This document shows, one piece after another, positions 1 to 8,976 of a stretch of 64,000 bases of DNA. The notes beneath the pieces were generated by a model. The model ran no database searches, was not told the DNA's origin, and saw nothing but the letters and a program-made list of their open reading frames with translations. This stretch comes from Octadecabacter sp. SW4 (GTDB lineage: Bacteria > Pseudomonadota > Alphaproteobacteria > Rhodobacterales > Rhodobacteraceae). Made by a program: the position numbers and the translations under genes. The stretch is taken from assembly GCF_008065155.1 (NCBI RefSeq), contig NZ_CP042819.1, forward strand, positions 1,426,001 to 1,490,000. The letters are read 5' to 3'. How positions within the stretch are numbered: the first letter of the stretch is position 1; each line of letters opens with the position of its first letter.

Positions 1-971
1 AAATTGACCGGCTTGCCGATGCGATGTCCCGCGATATCCACTGGGTCAAAGACCTCTATGGCACGCTGGAAACCGCCGGTCAGACACCGGTGCAACGCCC
101 GCTTGCCGCGCTGAATACGGCCTTTGCGACGGACGGCGTGGTGATCCGCGCAACCGCCCGCGCTGCCAAACCCGTCTGCCTGACATATATCCACAGCAAA
201 GATGCATCCGATGCGATCCTGCACCACGTGATCAAAGTTGAAAAAGGCGCCTCGCTGACCCTGCTCGAGGTTGGCCCCGCCGCTGCGCGGTTCAACAAGG
301 CGATGGAAGTTGATGTCGCCGATGGCGCGGCGTTTCACCACATACGCAGTCAGGGCCGCGTGCACGAACGCCGCGCCGTGACCCATTCCTTTGCCCGTCT
401 CGGGCAGGAGAGCGTGTTGAAATCGTTTACACTTACGGCGAATGGGGCGTTGACCCGCAACGAGTTCGTCATTGAAATCACCGGTGACGATGCCGTGGCC
501 CATGTGGCCGGAGCCGCCCTTGGGGACGGCGCGGATTTTCACCATGACGACACGGTTTTCATCACCCACGATGCGCTGAACGGCGAAAGTCGACAGGTGT
601 TCAAAAAGGTGCTGCGCAACGGCGCAACAGGCGTGTTTCAGGGCAAGATTCTGGTCAGGGAAGGCGCGCAAAAGACCGATGGCTACCAGCTGAGCCAGGC
701 GCTGTTGCTCGATGATGACAGCGAGTTTCTGGCCAAGCCGGAACTGGAAATCTATGCCGATGATGTGGCCTGTTCGCATGGCTCTACCACGGGTGCAATT
801 GACGAGGACGCGCTGTTTTACCTGCGCTCGCGTGGGGTGCCACACGGCAAGGCCACCGATATGCTGGTGCTGTCGTTTCTGGCCGAAGCGCTGGAGGAAA
901 TCGAGGATGAAGCACTGGCTGACGAAATCCTGACCCGCCTGACAGGCTGGTTGGCGCGCAGGAACCACTGA
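1..971 (+). CDS. sufD: Fe-S cluster assembly protein SufD, 3' part (gene starts before the window)
   Basis: SufD is the non-catalytic partner of SufB in the cytosolic SufBCD scaffold, which builds Fe-S clusters with sulfur from SufS. The reading frame is open from base 3 (I-D-R-L-A-D-A before the first Met at 24), so that Met is internal. SufD is usually about 420 residues and about 320 are visible here. The visible part is the family's beta-helix core and C-terminal helical domain, including the conserved stretch ACSHGSTTG-IDEDALFYLRSRG. It ends in TGA one base into the next start (ATGA overlap), and sufS lies two genes downstream, so this is the end of a suf operon. The family call is firm; only the 5' end is missing. 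Confidence 0.93.
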   Translation, partial: IDRLADAMSRDIHWVKDLYGTLETAGQTPVQRPLAALNTAFATDGVVIRATARAAKPVCLTYIHSKDASDAILHHVIKVEKGASLTLLEVGPAAARFNKAMEVDVADGAAFHHIRSQGRVHERRAVTHSFARLGQESVLKSFTLTANGALTRNEFVIEITGDDAVAHVAGAALGDGADFHHDDTVFITHDALNGESRQVFKKVLRNGATGVFQGKILVREGAQKTDGYQLSQALLLDDDSEFLAKPELEIYADDVACSHGSTTGAIDEDALFYLRSRGVPHGKATDMLVLSFLAEALEEIEDEALADEILTRLTGWLARRNH

Positions 972-1462
972 TGCCCATTACGAGCGATATCCTGCGCACC
1001 TATCGCGGCCCGCGCCGCGTGGTGCGCGACCTGCTGGCGCGGGGCCAGCGCGAGGACCGCGCGATCATGTGGCTGATGGCCGGTTGCCTGATCGTGTTCC
1101 TGTCGCGCTTGCCAGCGCTGCAACGGGCGGCCGTCCTGGGGCAGGGCGATTTCACGCAGGATGCGGCCTATGCCTTTTTGGGGCTGATGATGATCGCGCC
1201 GCTGATGTTTTACGGGCTTGCGGCCCTCGGGCAGGGCATCGCGCGCCTTTTTGGCGGGCGTCCCACGGGTTACGGCGCGCGGCTGGCGCTGTTCTGGGCC
1301 TGGCTTGCGGCAACGCCGGTGATCTTGCTTTACGGTCTGTTGGTCGGCCTGAACGGGGCCGCCGAAACGGGGACGCAAGCGGTCGGTCTGCTTTGGGTCG
1401 TCGTGTTCATCGTGTTCTGGGTGCAGGGTCTGCGCGAAGCGGGCAGATCTCATGACGCTTAG
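971..1462 (+). CDS. YIP1-like integral membrane protein (first of a pair in the suf operon)
   Basis: A 163-residue membrane protein with four hydrophobic segments (about residues 33-52, 70-98, 106-130 and 137-156), a basic N-terminus (RGPRRVVRDLLARGQRED) and no catalytic motif. It overlaps the sufD stop by 4 bp (ATGA) and the next gene by 11 bp, so it is translationally coupled inside the suf operon. Layout and size fit the bacterial YIP1-like families seen between sufD and sufS in Rhodobacteraceae. That placement is from memory of the group and not proven by a motif. The role is unknown; a membrane partner of the Suf machinery is only a guess from position. Confidence 0.75.
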   Translation: MPITSDILRTYRGPRRVVRDLLARGQREDRAIMWLMAGCLIVFLSRLPALQRAAVLGQGDFTQDAAYAFLGLMMIAPLMFYGLAALGQGIARLFGGRPTGYGARLALFWAWLAATPVILLYGLLVGLNGAAETGTQAVGLLWVVVFIVFWVQGLREAGRSHDA

Positions 1463-2072
1463 CGGATTTTTCCAACTGGTCTGGGAGACGATCCTTGATC
1501 CTGCCGCCGCCGCGCACAGGGTTCTGGCCTTGAATATATCGCGCGAGAATCTTTGGCTGGCGGTGCTGTTGGCCACAGTCTTGTCGGCCATCGCGGGCGG
1601 TATCTCGCAGGCGATCGTTCCGGTCGAACCGATGGTCGTTGAAACCGTCAACGGGCCGGTCAGTATGAACATGTCGCCCGCGTCGCCGATGATGCAGGGG
1701 GTTTTTGTCGGCGCGTCCCTCGTCCTGATGATCTTTGCGCTATATTTTACGGGGCAGGCCCTGGGCGGACGTGGCACATTTCCGGGCACGCTGGCGCTGA
1801 TGGCCTGGCTGCAAATTGTGATGGTCGTCCTGCAAGTCGCCACGCTTGTGCTGATGCTGGCGGTGCCCTTGTTTGGCGCTATTCTTGTGTTTGTGTCGTT
1901 TGTGGTGTTCCTGCGCGGCATGGCGATTTTCGTCAAGGAACTGCACGGGTTCGATAGCTTGGGCCGCGCGATTGCGACAATGATTCTGGCCTTTCTCGGG
2001 GTCGCCGTCGGGTTGGCCATCATCCTTCTTTTCATCGGCGTCGGCGCAGGCGGAGCAGACATAAATGTTTGA
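1452..2072 (+). CDS. YIP1 family membrane protein (second of the pair)
   Basis: A 206-residue protein with an amphipathic N-terminus (LVWETILDPAAAAHRVLAL, typical of bacterial YIP1 proteins) and then about five transmembrane helices (about 33-55, 77-102, 111-134, 136-160 and 176-200). The N-terminal W-E-T-I-x-x-P pattern is the best family clue. It starts inside the end of the preceding gene and overlaps the sufS start by 8 bp, so all four genes are probably one transcript. No enzymatic residues are visible and the function is unknown. Confidence 0.78.
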   Translation: MTLSGFFQLVWETILDPAAAAHRVLALNISRENLWLAVLLATVLSAIAGGISQAIVPVEPMVVETVNGPVSMNMSPASPMMQGVFVGASLVLMIFALYFTGQALGGRGTFPGTLALMAWLQIVMVVLQVATLVLMLAVPLFGAILVFVSFVVFLRGMAIFVKELHGFDSLGRAIATMILAFLGVAVGLAIILLFIGVGAGGADINV

Positions 2073-3285
2073 CATCAAAAAGGTGCGGGCTGATTTTCCG
2101 ATCCTGTCACGACAGGTGAACGGCAAGCCGCTGGTCTATCTGGACAACGGTGCCTCTGCGCAAAAACCGCAAGTGGTGATTGATGCGGTAACGCGCGGCT
2201 ACGCCGAAGAATACGCCAATGTGCATCGCGGGCTGCATTTTCTGTCCAATCTTGCGACCGAAAAATACGAAGGCACCCGCGCCATCATCGCCCGCTTTCT
2301 GAACGCTCCGCGCGAGGATGATATCATCCTAAACTCCGGCACGACCGAGGGTATCAACATGGTCGCCTACGGCTGGGCCATGCCGCGCATGCAGGCGGGT
2401 GATGAAATCGTGCTGTCGGTGATGGAACACCACGCCAATATCGTGCCCTGGCATTTTCTGCGCGAACGTCAGGGGGTCGTGATCAAATGGGTCGATGTGG
2501 ACGCCGATGGCAACCTTGATCCAGCCGCTGTGATCGACGCGATCACCTCGCGCACGAAACTGGTCGCGGTGACGCAGGTGTCCAACGTTTTGGGCACGAT
2601 TGTCGACGTCAAGGCGATCACCACGGGCGCGCATGCGCAGGGGGTTCCTGTCTTGGTGGATGGGTCGCAGGCGGCGGTACATATGCCCGTCGATCTGGCC
2701 GATATCGGCTGCGATTTCTACGCGATCACGGGGCACAAGCTTTATGGGCCATCCGGGTCCGGCGCGATCTATGTCCACCCCGAGCGGATGGCTGAAATGC
2801 AGCCATTCATGGGTGGTGGCGATATGATCCGCGAGGTGTCCAAGGACAGCGTCACCTATAACGATCCGCCCATGCGGTTCGAGGCGGGCACGCCGGGCAT
2901 CGTGCAGACCATCGGATTTGGTGTGGCGCTAGAGTATATGATGGGGCTGGGGATGGCGAATATCGCCGCCCATGAAGCCGCCATCTGTGACTATGCGCGC
3001 GATCGATTGACGGGCCTTAACTGGCTGAACCTGCAGGGAAATCCAGCGCAAAAGGCGGCGATTTTCAGCTTTACCCTGGACGGTGCGGCCCATGCCCATG
3101 ACATTTCCACCGTCCTTGATAAACGGGGCGTGGCGGTGCGGGCCGGAACCCATTGTGCCATGCCCCTGATGGAACACATGGGACTGGGCGCGACCTGCCG
3201 CGCGTCATTTGGCATGTATAACACCACCGACGAGGTTGATGTGCTGATCGACGCGCTGGAACTTTGCCACGATCTCTTTGCATAA
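2065..3285 (+). CDS. sufS: SufS cysteine desulfurase (class II, PLP-dependent)
   Basis: Converts cysteine to alanine and passes persulfide sulfur to the SufBCD scaffold. The 406-residue length is usual. The PLP-binding lysine is K225 in ITGHKLYGPSG and the persulfide-forming cysteine is C363 in RAGTHCAMPLM, the class II signature. EHHANIVPW and the E-A-G-T-P substrate motif are also present. The start overlaps the upstream YIP1-like gene by 8 bp. No sufE or sufU follows before the tRNA, so the sulfur-transfer partner is either upstream of the window or elsewhere. Confidence 0.96.
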   Translation: MFDIKKVRADFPILSRQVNGKPLVYLDNGASAQKPQVVIDAVTRGYAEEYANVHRGLHFLSNLATEKYEGTRAIIARFLNAPREDDIILNSGTTEGINMVAYGWAMPRMQAGDEIVLSVMEHHANIVPWHFLRERQGVVIKWVDVDADGNLDPAAVIDAITSRTKLVAVTQVSNVLGTIVDVKAITTGAHAQGVPVLVDGSQAAVHMPVDLADIGCDFYAITGHKLYGPSGSGAIYVHPERMAEMQPFMGGGDMIREVSKDSVTYNDPPMRFEAGTPGIVQTIGFGVALEYMMGLGMANIAAHEAAICDYARDRLTGLNWLNLQGNPAQKAAIFSFTLDGAAHAHDISTVLDKRGVAVRAGTHCAMPLMEHMGLGATCRASFGMYNTTDEVDVLIDALELCHDLFA

Positions 3286-3331
3286 CTTGCCCTTGCGAGG
3301 GGGCCGCCTATGGATTATCCGAAAGCCCTAG

Positions 3332-3408
3332 GCACCCATAGCTCAGCTGGATAGAGCGCTGCCCTCCGAAGGCAGAGGCCAGAGGTTCGAATCCTCTTGG
3401 GTGCGCCA
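3332..3408 (+). tRNA. tRNA-Arg (anticodon CCG)
   Basis: A 77-nt cloverleaf with encoded CCA. The acceptor GCACCCA (3332-3338) pairs with TGGGTGC (3398-3404). The D-arm contains AGCTCAGCTGG and the anticodon stem CTGCC/GGCAG encloses loop CTCCGAA, giving anticodon CCG (decodes CGG). The T-arm is AGAGGTTCGAATCCTCT. Discriminator G3405 and CCA follow. It lies 46 bp after sufS in the same orientation. Confidence 0.97.
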
Positions 3409-3435
3409 TATTTCCCGTCGAATTTGGATATCCAA

Positions 3436-3571
3436 GGGCGAGCGATGGCCCGTGGGGTGGCGTACTATCATTCATATTTGGCACTTTATGGCAGCCAATT
3501 GCGTTGGTCATGTCGGGCTGGTGCGCGACTGGCCAAAGCGCCAGCCCGTCGGGACGGGCCATCGCTCGCCC
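3436..3571. repeat. MITE-like inverted-repeat element beside tRNA-Arg
   Basis: An 18-bp perfect inverted repeat, GGGCGAGCGATGGCCCGT at 3436-3453 with its complement at 3554-3571, encloses 100 bp. A second nested hairpin (CGGGCTGG 3514-3521 with CCAGCCCG 3541-3548) lies in the right half. No credible gene fits inside. It starts 27 bp after the tRNA 3' end and stops 28 bp before the end of the peroxidase gene. The repeats are seen directly; calling it a small mobile or REP-type element is inference, and I see no clear target-site duplication. Confidence 0.55.
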
Positions 3572-3599
3572 GGCGCCTGCGGCTTGATTCCGGGCGTAA

Positions 3600-6344
3600 T
3601 CACTCCCGCAACACCTGCGCCTCGCGCACCGTGACCCCCATGCGCGCGCTCGGGCCGTAACCGGCGGGGTTGTCGGCCAGTTCGGGGAACAGCGCCAGAA
3701 CTTCGGCGCGGGTCGTGTGATCCATCGCCGACAAGGCCTGTTGGCCGGGGTGGAAGCTTTCCGATGGGATGCCTTCGGCCATGACAATCTGGTGGCTGTC
3801 AAACATCAGGTGAATATAGGTCACCATATCGGCAGGGGCCGGGCGGATCGTGGTATCATTGACCAACCCCTTGGCGGGGGCCAGAACCTCGCCTGCGCCG
3901 CAGTGCAGTTCCACCTGCCAGCCCTCCAGCATCATCCGGTGCTGCGGTGAGACAGTCAGATCGCGGCTATTGCCCAGCGCCCCGGCGGCGATACGGATCG
4001 GCGTGAACGGGCCGTTTGCGGGCACTGTAACCTGGCCGATCCAGCGGATCGGTTGCAGGCCCGCGTCCAGCGTCCAGACCTGATCACCGATCTGCAACCC
4101 TTCGATCTGGCGGATGCCACCAGCGGCGATGATCCGCGTCGTCGGCGTGAAACAGGTGACCATCTCGATGCTGCGAAACGCCGTGGTTTCGCCGGTTTCC
4201 GTGCCGTCCGCGTTCAGGTAGACGATCGTGCCATTGCCGCCCTCGGGGCCGCCATTGCCCCAGTCAACGCGGAATCGCCCGCCTGTCATGCCAAGGGTAT
4301 CCTGACCCGCGCCGCCGCTGATTTTGCCAACCTGCGCCCCGGCCGCGAGGGTAAGCGTATCGTCACCGCCGCCCAGACGCACCGCACCATCCACGCTGGC
4401 CCCGACCGCGATCTTGACGGTGTCGTCGCCACCGCCCGTGCGGATATCATCGCCCACGGTTGCGCGCCCCGTAAGCGTGACCGTATCGGCCCCGGCACCG
4501 GTGATGATATCCCGGGCGACGCCGGCCATATCGGACAGGGTCACGACGTCATTGCCCGCGCCTGTGCGGATATTACCTCCCACGCGGGCCGTGCCGGTCA
4601 GCGTGACCCTGTCGTCGCCGTCGCCTGTGCGAATGTCACCGTGGATATCGCCGCTGCTGGCCGTCACGGTATCGCCGCCCCGGCCGGTAATCAGATCGCC
4701 GCGCAGCTGCGTGCCGCCGGACAGATCGACGCTGTCGTCGCCCTTGTGGCTACGGACGCTGTCGTTGATGTCTTGCGCAACCAGATCCATCTGATCGGCC
4801 CCCCATGTGCCTGCGGGGGCCTTGGCCACATCCAGATCGCGGGCGGCGGCGACAAAGGGGTCGTCCTGCACCATGTCCACATCGGTCGTGCGTTCGATGA
4901 TATCAGCCAGCCCACCGGCTATGACCTGGGCGATGATCTCGGGGCCTAAGGCGGGATCAAGCTGACCAAAGGTTTCATCGGCTGCGCGGGTGCGAATGAA
5001 CTGCTCGGCGACGATATAGGTGAAAAGCGGGCCAAGCTGCGCACCCTCAACCGCGTCTTCGGCCAAGCCCCCAACCCAAAGGGGAACATCCTGAACGCTG
5101 TCGAACACACTGGCAAATTGCGCCTGAAGGGCAGGATCGGCGGTGATGATGCTGAAATCATCCGGGTCCAACGTATCGGGGGCGATATCCCCCAACAGGG
5201 CCGCGCGCGTATCTACATAGTTTTGCAGGCCGTGGTCCTGACCGCGCAGCAGGTTCAGCGCCACAAGGGAAAAGCCGCTGACTCCGGTCGGTGTTTCAAG
5301 AAAAAAATTCAGATCATCAACGACTTGCGTATCAAGTTCCTGGGTCGTGTTGCCCAGCATTCCACGGATCAGCGGATCAATGCCGCCATCCTCGACGATT
5401 CCGTGATCAAAAAACGCCTCCATCAGGCCCGGCGATCCACCTGTCGCCTGCGTGCCATCATCGTCCAGACGGTCCAGCACCGATGAAATCATGGTGTGGC
5501 CAAAGCGAAAGGCGGCGGTGGAAAATTCGACGCTGATCTGGCCATCTGCCTCGGGGTCGTAGTCATAATCTTCGGGAACCGCGTCGCCCACCAGATGTGG
5601 CAACCATTGATCATAGGTCACCTTCTGGATTTCAAATTCGACGATGCTGCGTGCGCCTTTGAACAATTGTTGGTCATCCCAGTCGGGATGGGCCTGTGCC
5701 AATTGCTCGGCCCAGTAATTGTGTTCGCGCGCCATCATCGTTTGTAGCGACAGCAGGTTGGGGTTTTCATTCGCGCGCACATCGCCCGCCAGATAGACCG
5801 GATCATCTGACGTGATATCGCCCGCCATCTCCGTCTGTGGCGTGGCCTTGGGCAGCAGACCGTTGTCAGAGGAATTATCGAACGACAGCTTGAGCTTGCC
5901 CCCCTCGAAGCTGCGCACATCCTCGTTTCGCGCGGCCGATGAGCCGTAGATCTGGCTACCATCAAGCTGCCATGTGATCGTGTTGAGCGGCACGCGCGGA
6001 TCGTCCGTGCCCCCGGCAAAGGCAGAACGTGGCACCGGCGCGACCAGACCCTCGGCCGTCATCATTTCGCCATTGCCTTCGGGGGTCAGCGCCAGATCGT
6101 GGTCAATAAACTGACCCCAGATCGTAAACATATTCGACAGACCAGCGCCATTGGCCATATCGCCGTCCTGATCGAACAGAAGCTGCGAAATCGCCACCGG
6201 GTCCAGATCGCCCGCAAGCGTGCCGAGTCCGTCCCCGTAATTCGCCTCTGTAAGGCGAATTTGCGATTCGGCGTCAGTTAGAATTGGCATACCCACAGCC
6301 CACAGATATTCCCCCCGCACGAGGATCGCGTCTGGACCCGCCAT
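3600..6344 (-). CDS. Extracellular animal-type haem peroxidase with repeat region and C-terminal Hint domain
   Basis: A 914-residue protein. Residues about 30-500 are an animal haem peroxidase (peroxinectin/myeloperoxidase superfamily). The distal His is H82 in GQFIDHDL, the catalytic Arg is R190 in GDVRANENP, and the proximal His is H283 in FRFGHTM. Residues 549-673 hold six imperfect 21-residue repeats of the form G-x-I-x-T-G-x-G-x-D-x-V-x-L, resembling calcium-binding beta-roll proteins. Residues 731-870 are a Hint (hedgehog/intein) domain opening with CFTPTT and carrying SPQHRMM. There is no N-terminal signal peptide, so type I secretion is likely but not shown; no secretion genes are nearby. 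It probably oxidises halides or phenolics outside the cell. An internal Met at residue 19 is an alternative start. Confidence 0.88.
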   Translation of the reverse strand: MAGPDAILVRGEYLWAVGMPILTDAESQIRLTEANYGDGLGTLAGDLDPVAISQLLFDQDGDMANGAGLSNMFTIWGQFIDHDLALTPEGNGEMMTAEGLVAPVPRSAFAGGTDDPRVPLNTITWQLDGSQIYGSSAARNEDVRSFEGGKLKLSFDNSSDNGLLPKATPQTEMAGDITSDDPVYLAGDVRANENPNLLSLQTMMAREHNYWAEQLAQAHPDWDDQQLFKGARSIVEFEIQKVTYDQWLPHLVGDAVPEDYDYDPEADGQISVEFSTAAFRFGHTMISSVLDRLDDDGTQATGGSPGLMEAFFDHGIVEDGGIDPLIRGMLGNTTQELDTQVVDDLNFFLETPTGVSGFSLVALNLLRGQDHGLQNYVDTRAALLGDIAPDTLDPDDFSIITADPALQAQFASVFDSVQDVPLWVGGLAEDAVEGAQLGPLFTYIVAEQFIRTRAADETFGQLDPALGPEIIAQVIAGGLADIIERTTDVDMVQDDPFVAAARDLDVAKAPAGTWGADQMDLVAQDINDSVRSHKGDDSVDLSGGTQLRGDLITGRGGDTVTASSGDIHGDIRTGDGDDRVTLTGTARVGGNIRTGAGNDVVTLSDMAGVARDIITGAGADTVTLTGRATVGDDIRTGGGDDTVKIAVGASVDGAVRLGGGDDTLTLAAGAQVGKISGGAGQDTLGMTGGRFRVDWGNGGPEGGNGTIVYLNADGTETGETTAFRSIEMVTCFTPTTRIIAAGGIRQIEGLQIGDQVWTLDAGLQPIRWIGQVTVPANGPFTPIRIAAGALGNSRDLTVSPQHRMMLEGWQVELHCGAGEVLAPAKGLVNDTTIRPAPADMVTYIHLMFDSHQIVMAEGIPSESFHPGQQALSAMDHTTRAEVLALFPELADNPAGYGPSARMGVTVREAQVLRE
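4326..4700 (-). repeat. Six 21-residue coding repeats in the peroxidase
   Basis: In-frame repeats encode residues 549-673 of the peroxidase. Each has a G-x-G-(D/N/A)-D-x-V core followed by T-L-x-G. They differ at many codons, so they are old rather than a recent expansion. Confidence 0.75.
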
Positions 6345-6385
6345 AGGTCAAATTCTTTTCATAAAGACAGGGTTAATAAGCACGT

Positions 6386-6411
6386 AACCCGCACAGTTGG
6401 CTGCGCGGGTT
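6386..6411 (-). terminator. Hairpin after the DUF882 gene
   Basis: On the minus strand an 11-bp stem (AACCCGCGCAG with CTGTGCGGGTT, one G-U pair) closes a CCAA loop. It lies between the DUF882 stop and the peroxidase start. There is no U-run, so it may only weaken read-through or stabilise the upstream mRNA. Confidence 0.5.
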
Positions 6412-6436
6412 CATATTGTTGCCGATGTAGGGAAAG

Positions 6437-7006
6437 TCAGCTACCCCAGCTGCGCACCTGACCACAGTCCATGTGCACGAAATTAGAGCCGGAATAGCGG
6501 CCCACGCCGCCTGCGCGCGTCGAGGCGGCAGCGCGGGCGATTTGCCCGACAGAGCGACTTGAGAGACGCAGGTCAGCGGCCTGACCACGCAGGTGCAGTG
6601 AATTGCGGGCAACGCCCGAGGACTGCGCGCGCAGCATCGCGTTGGTTTGCGGCGACCGATAACCGGAAATCAGCATATAAGGCTCGTTTACGTCCAGTAG
6701 GTTGTGGGTCGCGGCCATGATATCAAGCGTGCGGGTGTCGATATCGCGGCGCTGACCGTTGCGCCAGTCGCGCATGAAAATGTTAATCTCTTCGACAGCT
6801 TCGCGAATGTATTGCCCTTCGATCCAGTAGATCGTGTCAATGCGTTCGCCGGTGCGACCGGAATACATGCGCATGCGGCGCACATCGCCCGCACCGCGTA
6901 AAAATCCTGCTGCGCTTGAATAAGTCGGTGCGGCTACAAGGGTGGTTGCCGCGAATGCACCCAGTAGGGCGCGCCGGGTCATGCCCGAAGAGCGTTCATT
7001 CATCAT
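6437..7006 (-). CDS. DUF882 / YcbK-like M15 peptidase, Tat-exported
   Basis: A 189-residue periplasmic protein of the DUF882 (peptidase M15A-like) family, thought to act on peptidoglycan. The N-terminus has a twin-arginine signal (MTRRALLGAFAATTLVAA, from residue 9). The mature part has the family's zinc-site motifs: SGYRSPQTN, then SLHLRGQAADLRL (H and D ligands), then the C-terminal VHMDCG (His). Met9 is an alternative start that would place the RR motif right at the N-terminus. It diverges from an L,D-transpeptidase gene across 333 bp, a pairing that suggests a shared wall-remodelling role. Confidence 0.86.
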   Translation of the reverse strand: MMNERSSGMTRRALLGAFAATTLVAAPTYSSAAGFLRGAGDVRRMRMYSGRTGERIDTIYWIEGQYIREAVEEINIFMRDWRNGQRRDIDTRTLDIMAATHNLLDVNEPYMLISGYRSPQTNAMLRAQSSGVARNSLHLRGQAADLRLSSRSVGQIARAAASTRAGGVGRYSGSNFVHMDCGQVRSWGS

Positions 7007-7339
7007 AATTGCGCCTGTCCCGTCGCTTACCTCGTGGTTCGTTTTGTTACGAACCGATTGTCATCTCATCCCCAGATGCCCCGCTTCTATGCCACAAGTC
7101 GAATCGCAGACCAAGCCAGTTTTAGGGTTTGCGCATTAAGGAAGGGGAAATCGGCGAAATTTTGCGCAAAATGTGCAGATTTGCCGATTTGTCACGAAAA
7201 TGCGCAAGCGTGACCGTGGCGCAACGGCGGCCATTGGCGGTCAGCCGCGATTGCGGCTACAATCGGGACCGGTGCCGCCCAACCCGGTGGTCCGGCACGG
7301 TGGTTCGTATCGGGCCCAAAAAAACAAGGAACTTGCACC
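7007..7339. promoter_or_regulatory. Divergent intergenic region between DUF882 and L,D-transpeptidase genes
   Basis: A 333-bp gap that must contain both promoters. I see no convincing gene, and no clear sigma-70 -35/-10 pair stands out. AAGGAA (7326-7331) is the ribosome site for the transpeptidase. Confidence 0.35.
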
Positions 7340-8953
7340 ATGATGATGCCCGCTGTCCGCATACCGATATTTCGCAGCTTGACCGTGGTGGCATTGGCTT
7401 TTGCGCTGCTCCTTCCCGCCAGGCAGGTCACCGCTCAGGTGACGGCCTTCCGTCAGGCCGTTGCAGAATCCGCCGCCCGCGACGAGGCGCTGGCCGAATT
7501 TTACCGTGCACGCGCCTTTGAAGGTATCTGGACGGGCTCCTCGGGGCGCGACCTGGCGCGGCGCACCGCGCTGCTGGCTGCGTTCAGCGAGGCGGGCAGT
7601 CACGGGCTTCCTGCTGGGCGCTATGACCCCGAGGCTGTCATGGTGCAACTGCGCGGCGCCACCACCCCCGCCGCGCAGGGCCGCATCGAAGTCGAACTGA
7701 GCCGCCTGTTCCTGCAATATGCCCGCGACATCGAGACCGGTGTGCTGGTGCCGGGGCAGGTCATCGCGCAGATCAAACGCGAGGTGCCGTATCGGTCGCG
7801 CCTTGAGACATTGACGGCGTTTGAACAGTCCTCGCCCGCTGCCTTCCTGCGCGCGCTGGCCCCGTCCGCGCCTGAATACACGCGCCTGATGCGCGAAAAA
7901 CTGCGCCTAGAACGGCTGCTGGCGCAGGGCGGTTATGGGCCGACCATATCGGCTGACTCGCTGGCGCCCGGTGCAACGGGCCAACCGGTCGTGAACCTGC
8001 GTAATCGGCTGATTTTGATGGGGTTCATGGAACGCAGCGCGACCCAGTCCTATGACGCCAGCATCCAGCTTGCCGTGCAGCGGTTCCAGCAGGCGCATGG
8101 CCTCGAGGCCGATGGCGTGGCGGGCGCGGCCACGCTGCGCGCGTTGAATGTGCCGCTGGCGAACCGCCTGGAACAGGTGATCGTCGCGATGGAGCGTGAA
8201 CGCTGGCTGAACCGCCCGCGCGGAAGCCGCCACATCTGGGTCAATCTGACCGATTTCACGGCGCGGATCGTCGATAATGACCGGGTGACTTTTGAAACCC
8301 GTTCCGTGGTCGGTGCCACCCCACGTGACCGTCAAACCCCAGAATTTTCCGATCTGATGGAATTCATGGTGATCAACCCAAGCTGGTATGTGCCCCGGTC
8401 CATCGCGGTGAACGAATACCTGCCGATGCTGCAACGCAACCCCGGTGCCGTCAGCCATATCGAAATCACCGACAGCAATGGTCGGGTTGTGAACCGGAGT
8501 GCCGCGAATTTCGCGCAGTATACCGCAAGCACCTTTCCGTTTTCCATGCGCGAACCCCCCAGCGCCGGTAATGCTCTGGGCCAGGTCAAGTTCATGTTCC
8601 CGAACCCCTATAACATCTACCTGCACGACACCCCGGCACAAAGCCTGTTTGCGCGGCAGGTGCGCGCCTTCAGCCACGGCTGTGTGCGCCTGAATGACCC
8701 TTTTGATTTTGCCTACACGCTGCTGGCCCGCCAGACGGCCGACCCCGAGGCGTTCTTTCAGGCACGTCTGCGCACCGGTGTGGAAACCCGCGTTGATCTG
8801 GACGATCCGGTGCCGGTGCATATTGTTTACCGCACGGCCTTTACCACCGTCACCGGAGAATTGAACTTTCGCCCCGATATCTATGATCGTGATGCGCGGA
8901 TCTGGGATGCGCTGGCGGCACAAGGCGTTGCTGTTCGCGCAATTGGCGGCTAA
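7340..8953 (+). CDS. L,D-transpeptidase, YcbB type (YkuD domain)
   Basis: A 537-residue periplasmic enzyme that makes 3-3 peptide cross-links or attaches proteins to peptidoglycan. It has a signal peptide (about residues 1-33, ending PARQVTAQ), a YcbB-type N-terminal scaffold (about 50-195), a PG_binding_1 domain (about 215-275, [19 protein letters not shown]) and a YkuD catalytic domain (about 290-475). The nucleophile is the Cys of [11 protein letters not shown] near residue 447, with the upstream His in the same motif. Three ATG codons are stacked at the start; 7340 is taken from the ribosome site AAGGAA. It diverges from the DUF882 gene and is followed 23 bp later by lpxD. Confidence 0.93.
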   Translation: MMMPAVRIPIFRSLTVVALAFALLLPARQVTAQVTAFRQAVAESAARDEALAEFYRARAFEGIWTGSSGRDLARRTALLAAFSEAGSHGLPAGRYDPEAVMVQLRGATTPAAQGRIEVELSRLFLQYARDIETGVLVPGQVIAQIKREVPYRSRLETLTAFEQSSPAAFLRALAPSAPEYTRLMREKLRLERLLAQGGYGPTISADSLAPGATGQPVVNLRNRLILMGFMERSATQSYDASIQLAVQRFQQAHGLEADGVAGAATLRALNVPLANRLEQVIVAMERERWLNRPRGSRHIWVNLTDFTARIVDNDRVTFETRSVVGATPRDRQTPEFSDLMEFMVINPSWYVPRSIAVNEYLPMLQRNPGAVSHIEITDSNGRVVNRSAANFAQYTASTFPFSMREPPSAGNALGQVKFMFPNPYNIYLHDTPAQSLFARQVRAFSHGCVRLNDPFDFAYTLLARQTADPEAFFQARLRTGVETRVDLDDPVPVHIVYRTAFTTVTGELNFRPDIYDRDARIWDALAAQGVAVRAIGG

Positions 8954-8976
8954 GCCTCCACCGCGGAGGGCCATCC

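Noticed and set aside
3332..3408. tRNA-Arg as an integration site for a genomic island
   Set aside because: I found no second copy of the tRNA 3' end and no integrase nearby, and the flanking genes look like core genes apart from the peroxidase.
3308..3802. Minus-strand open frame reading through the tRNA and the inverted-repeat element
   Set aside because: The translated part over the tRNA ([13 protein letters not shown]) is a known artefact of antisense tRNA translation, and the frame overlaps the end of the peroxidase gene in another frame.
4053..4949. Long plus-strand frame opposite the peroxidase gene
   Set aside because: It mirrors the repeat region of the real gene in the antisense frame, is compositionally odd, and has no ribosome site or recognisable domain.
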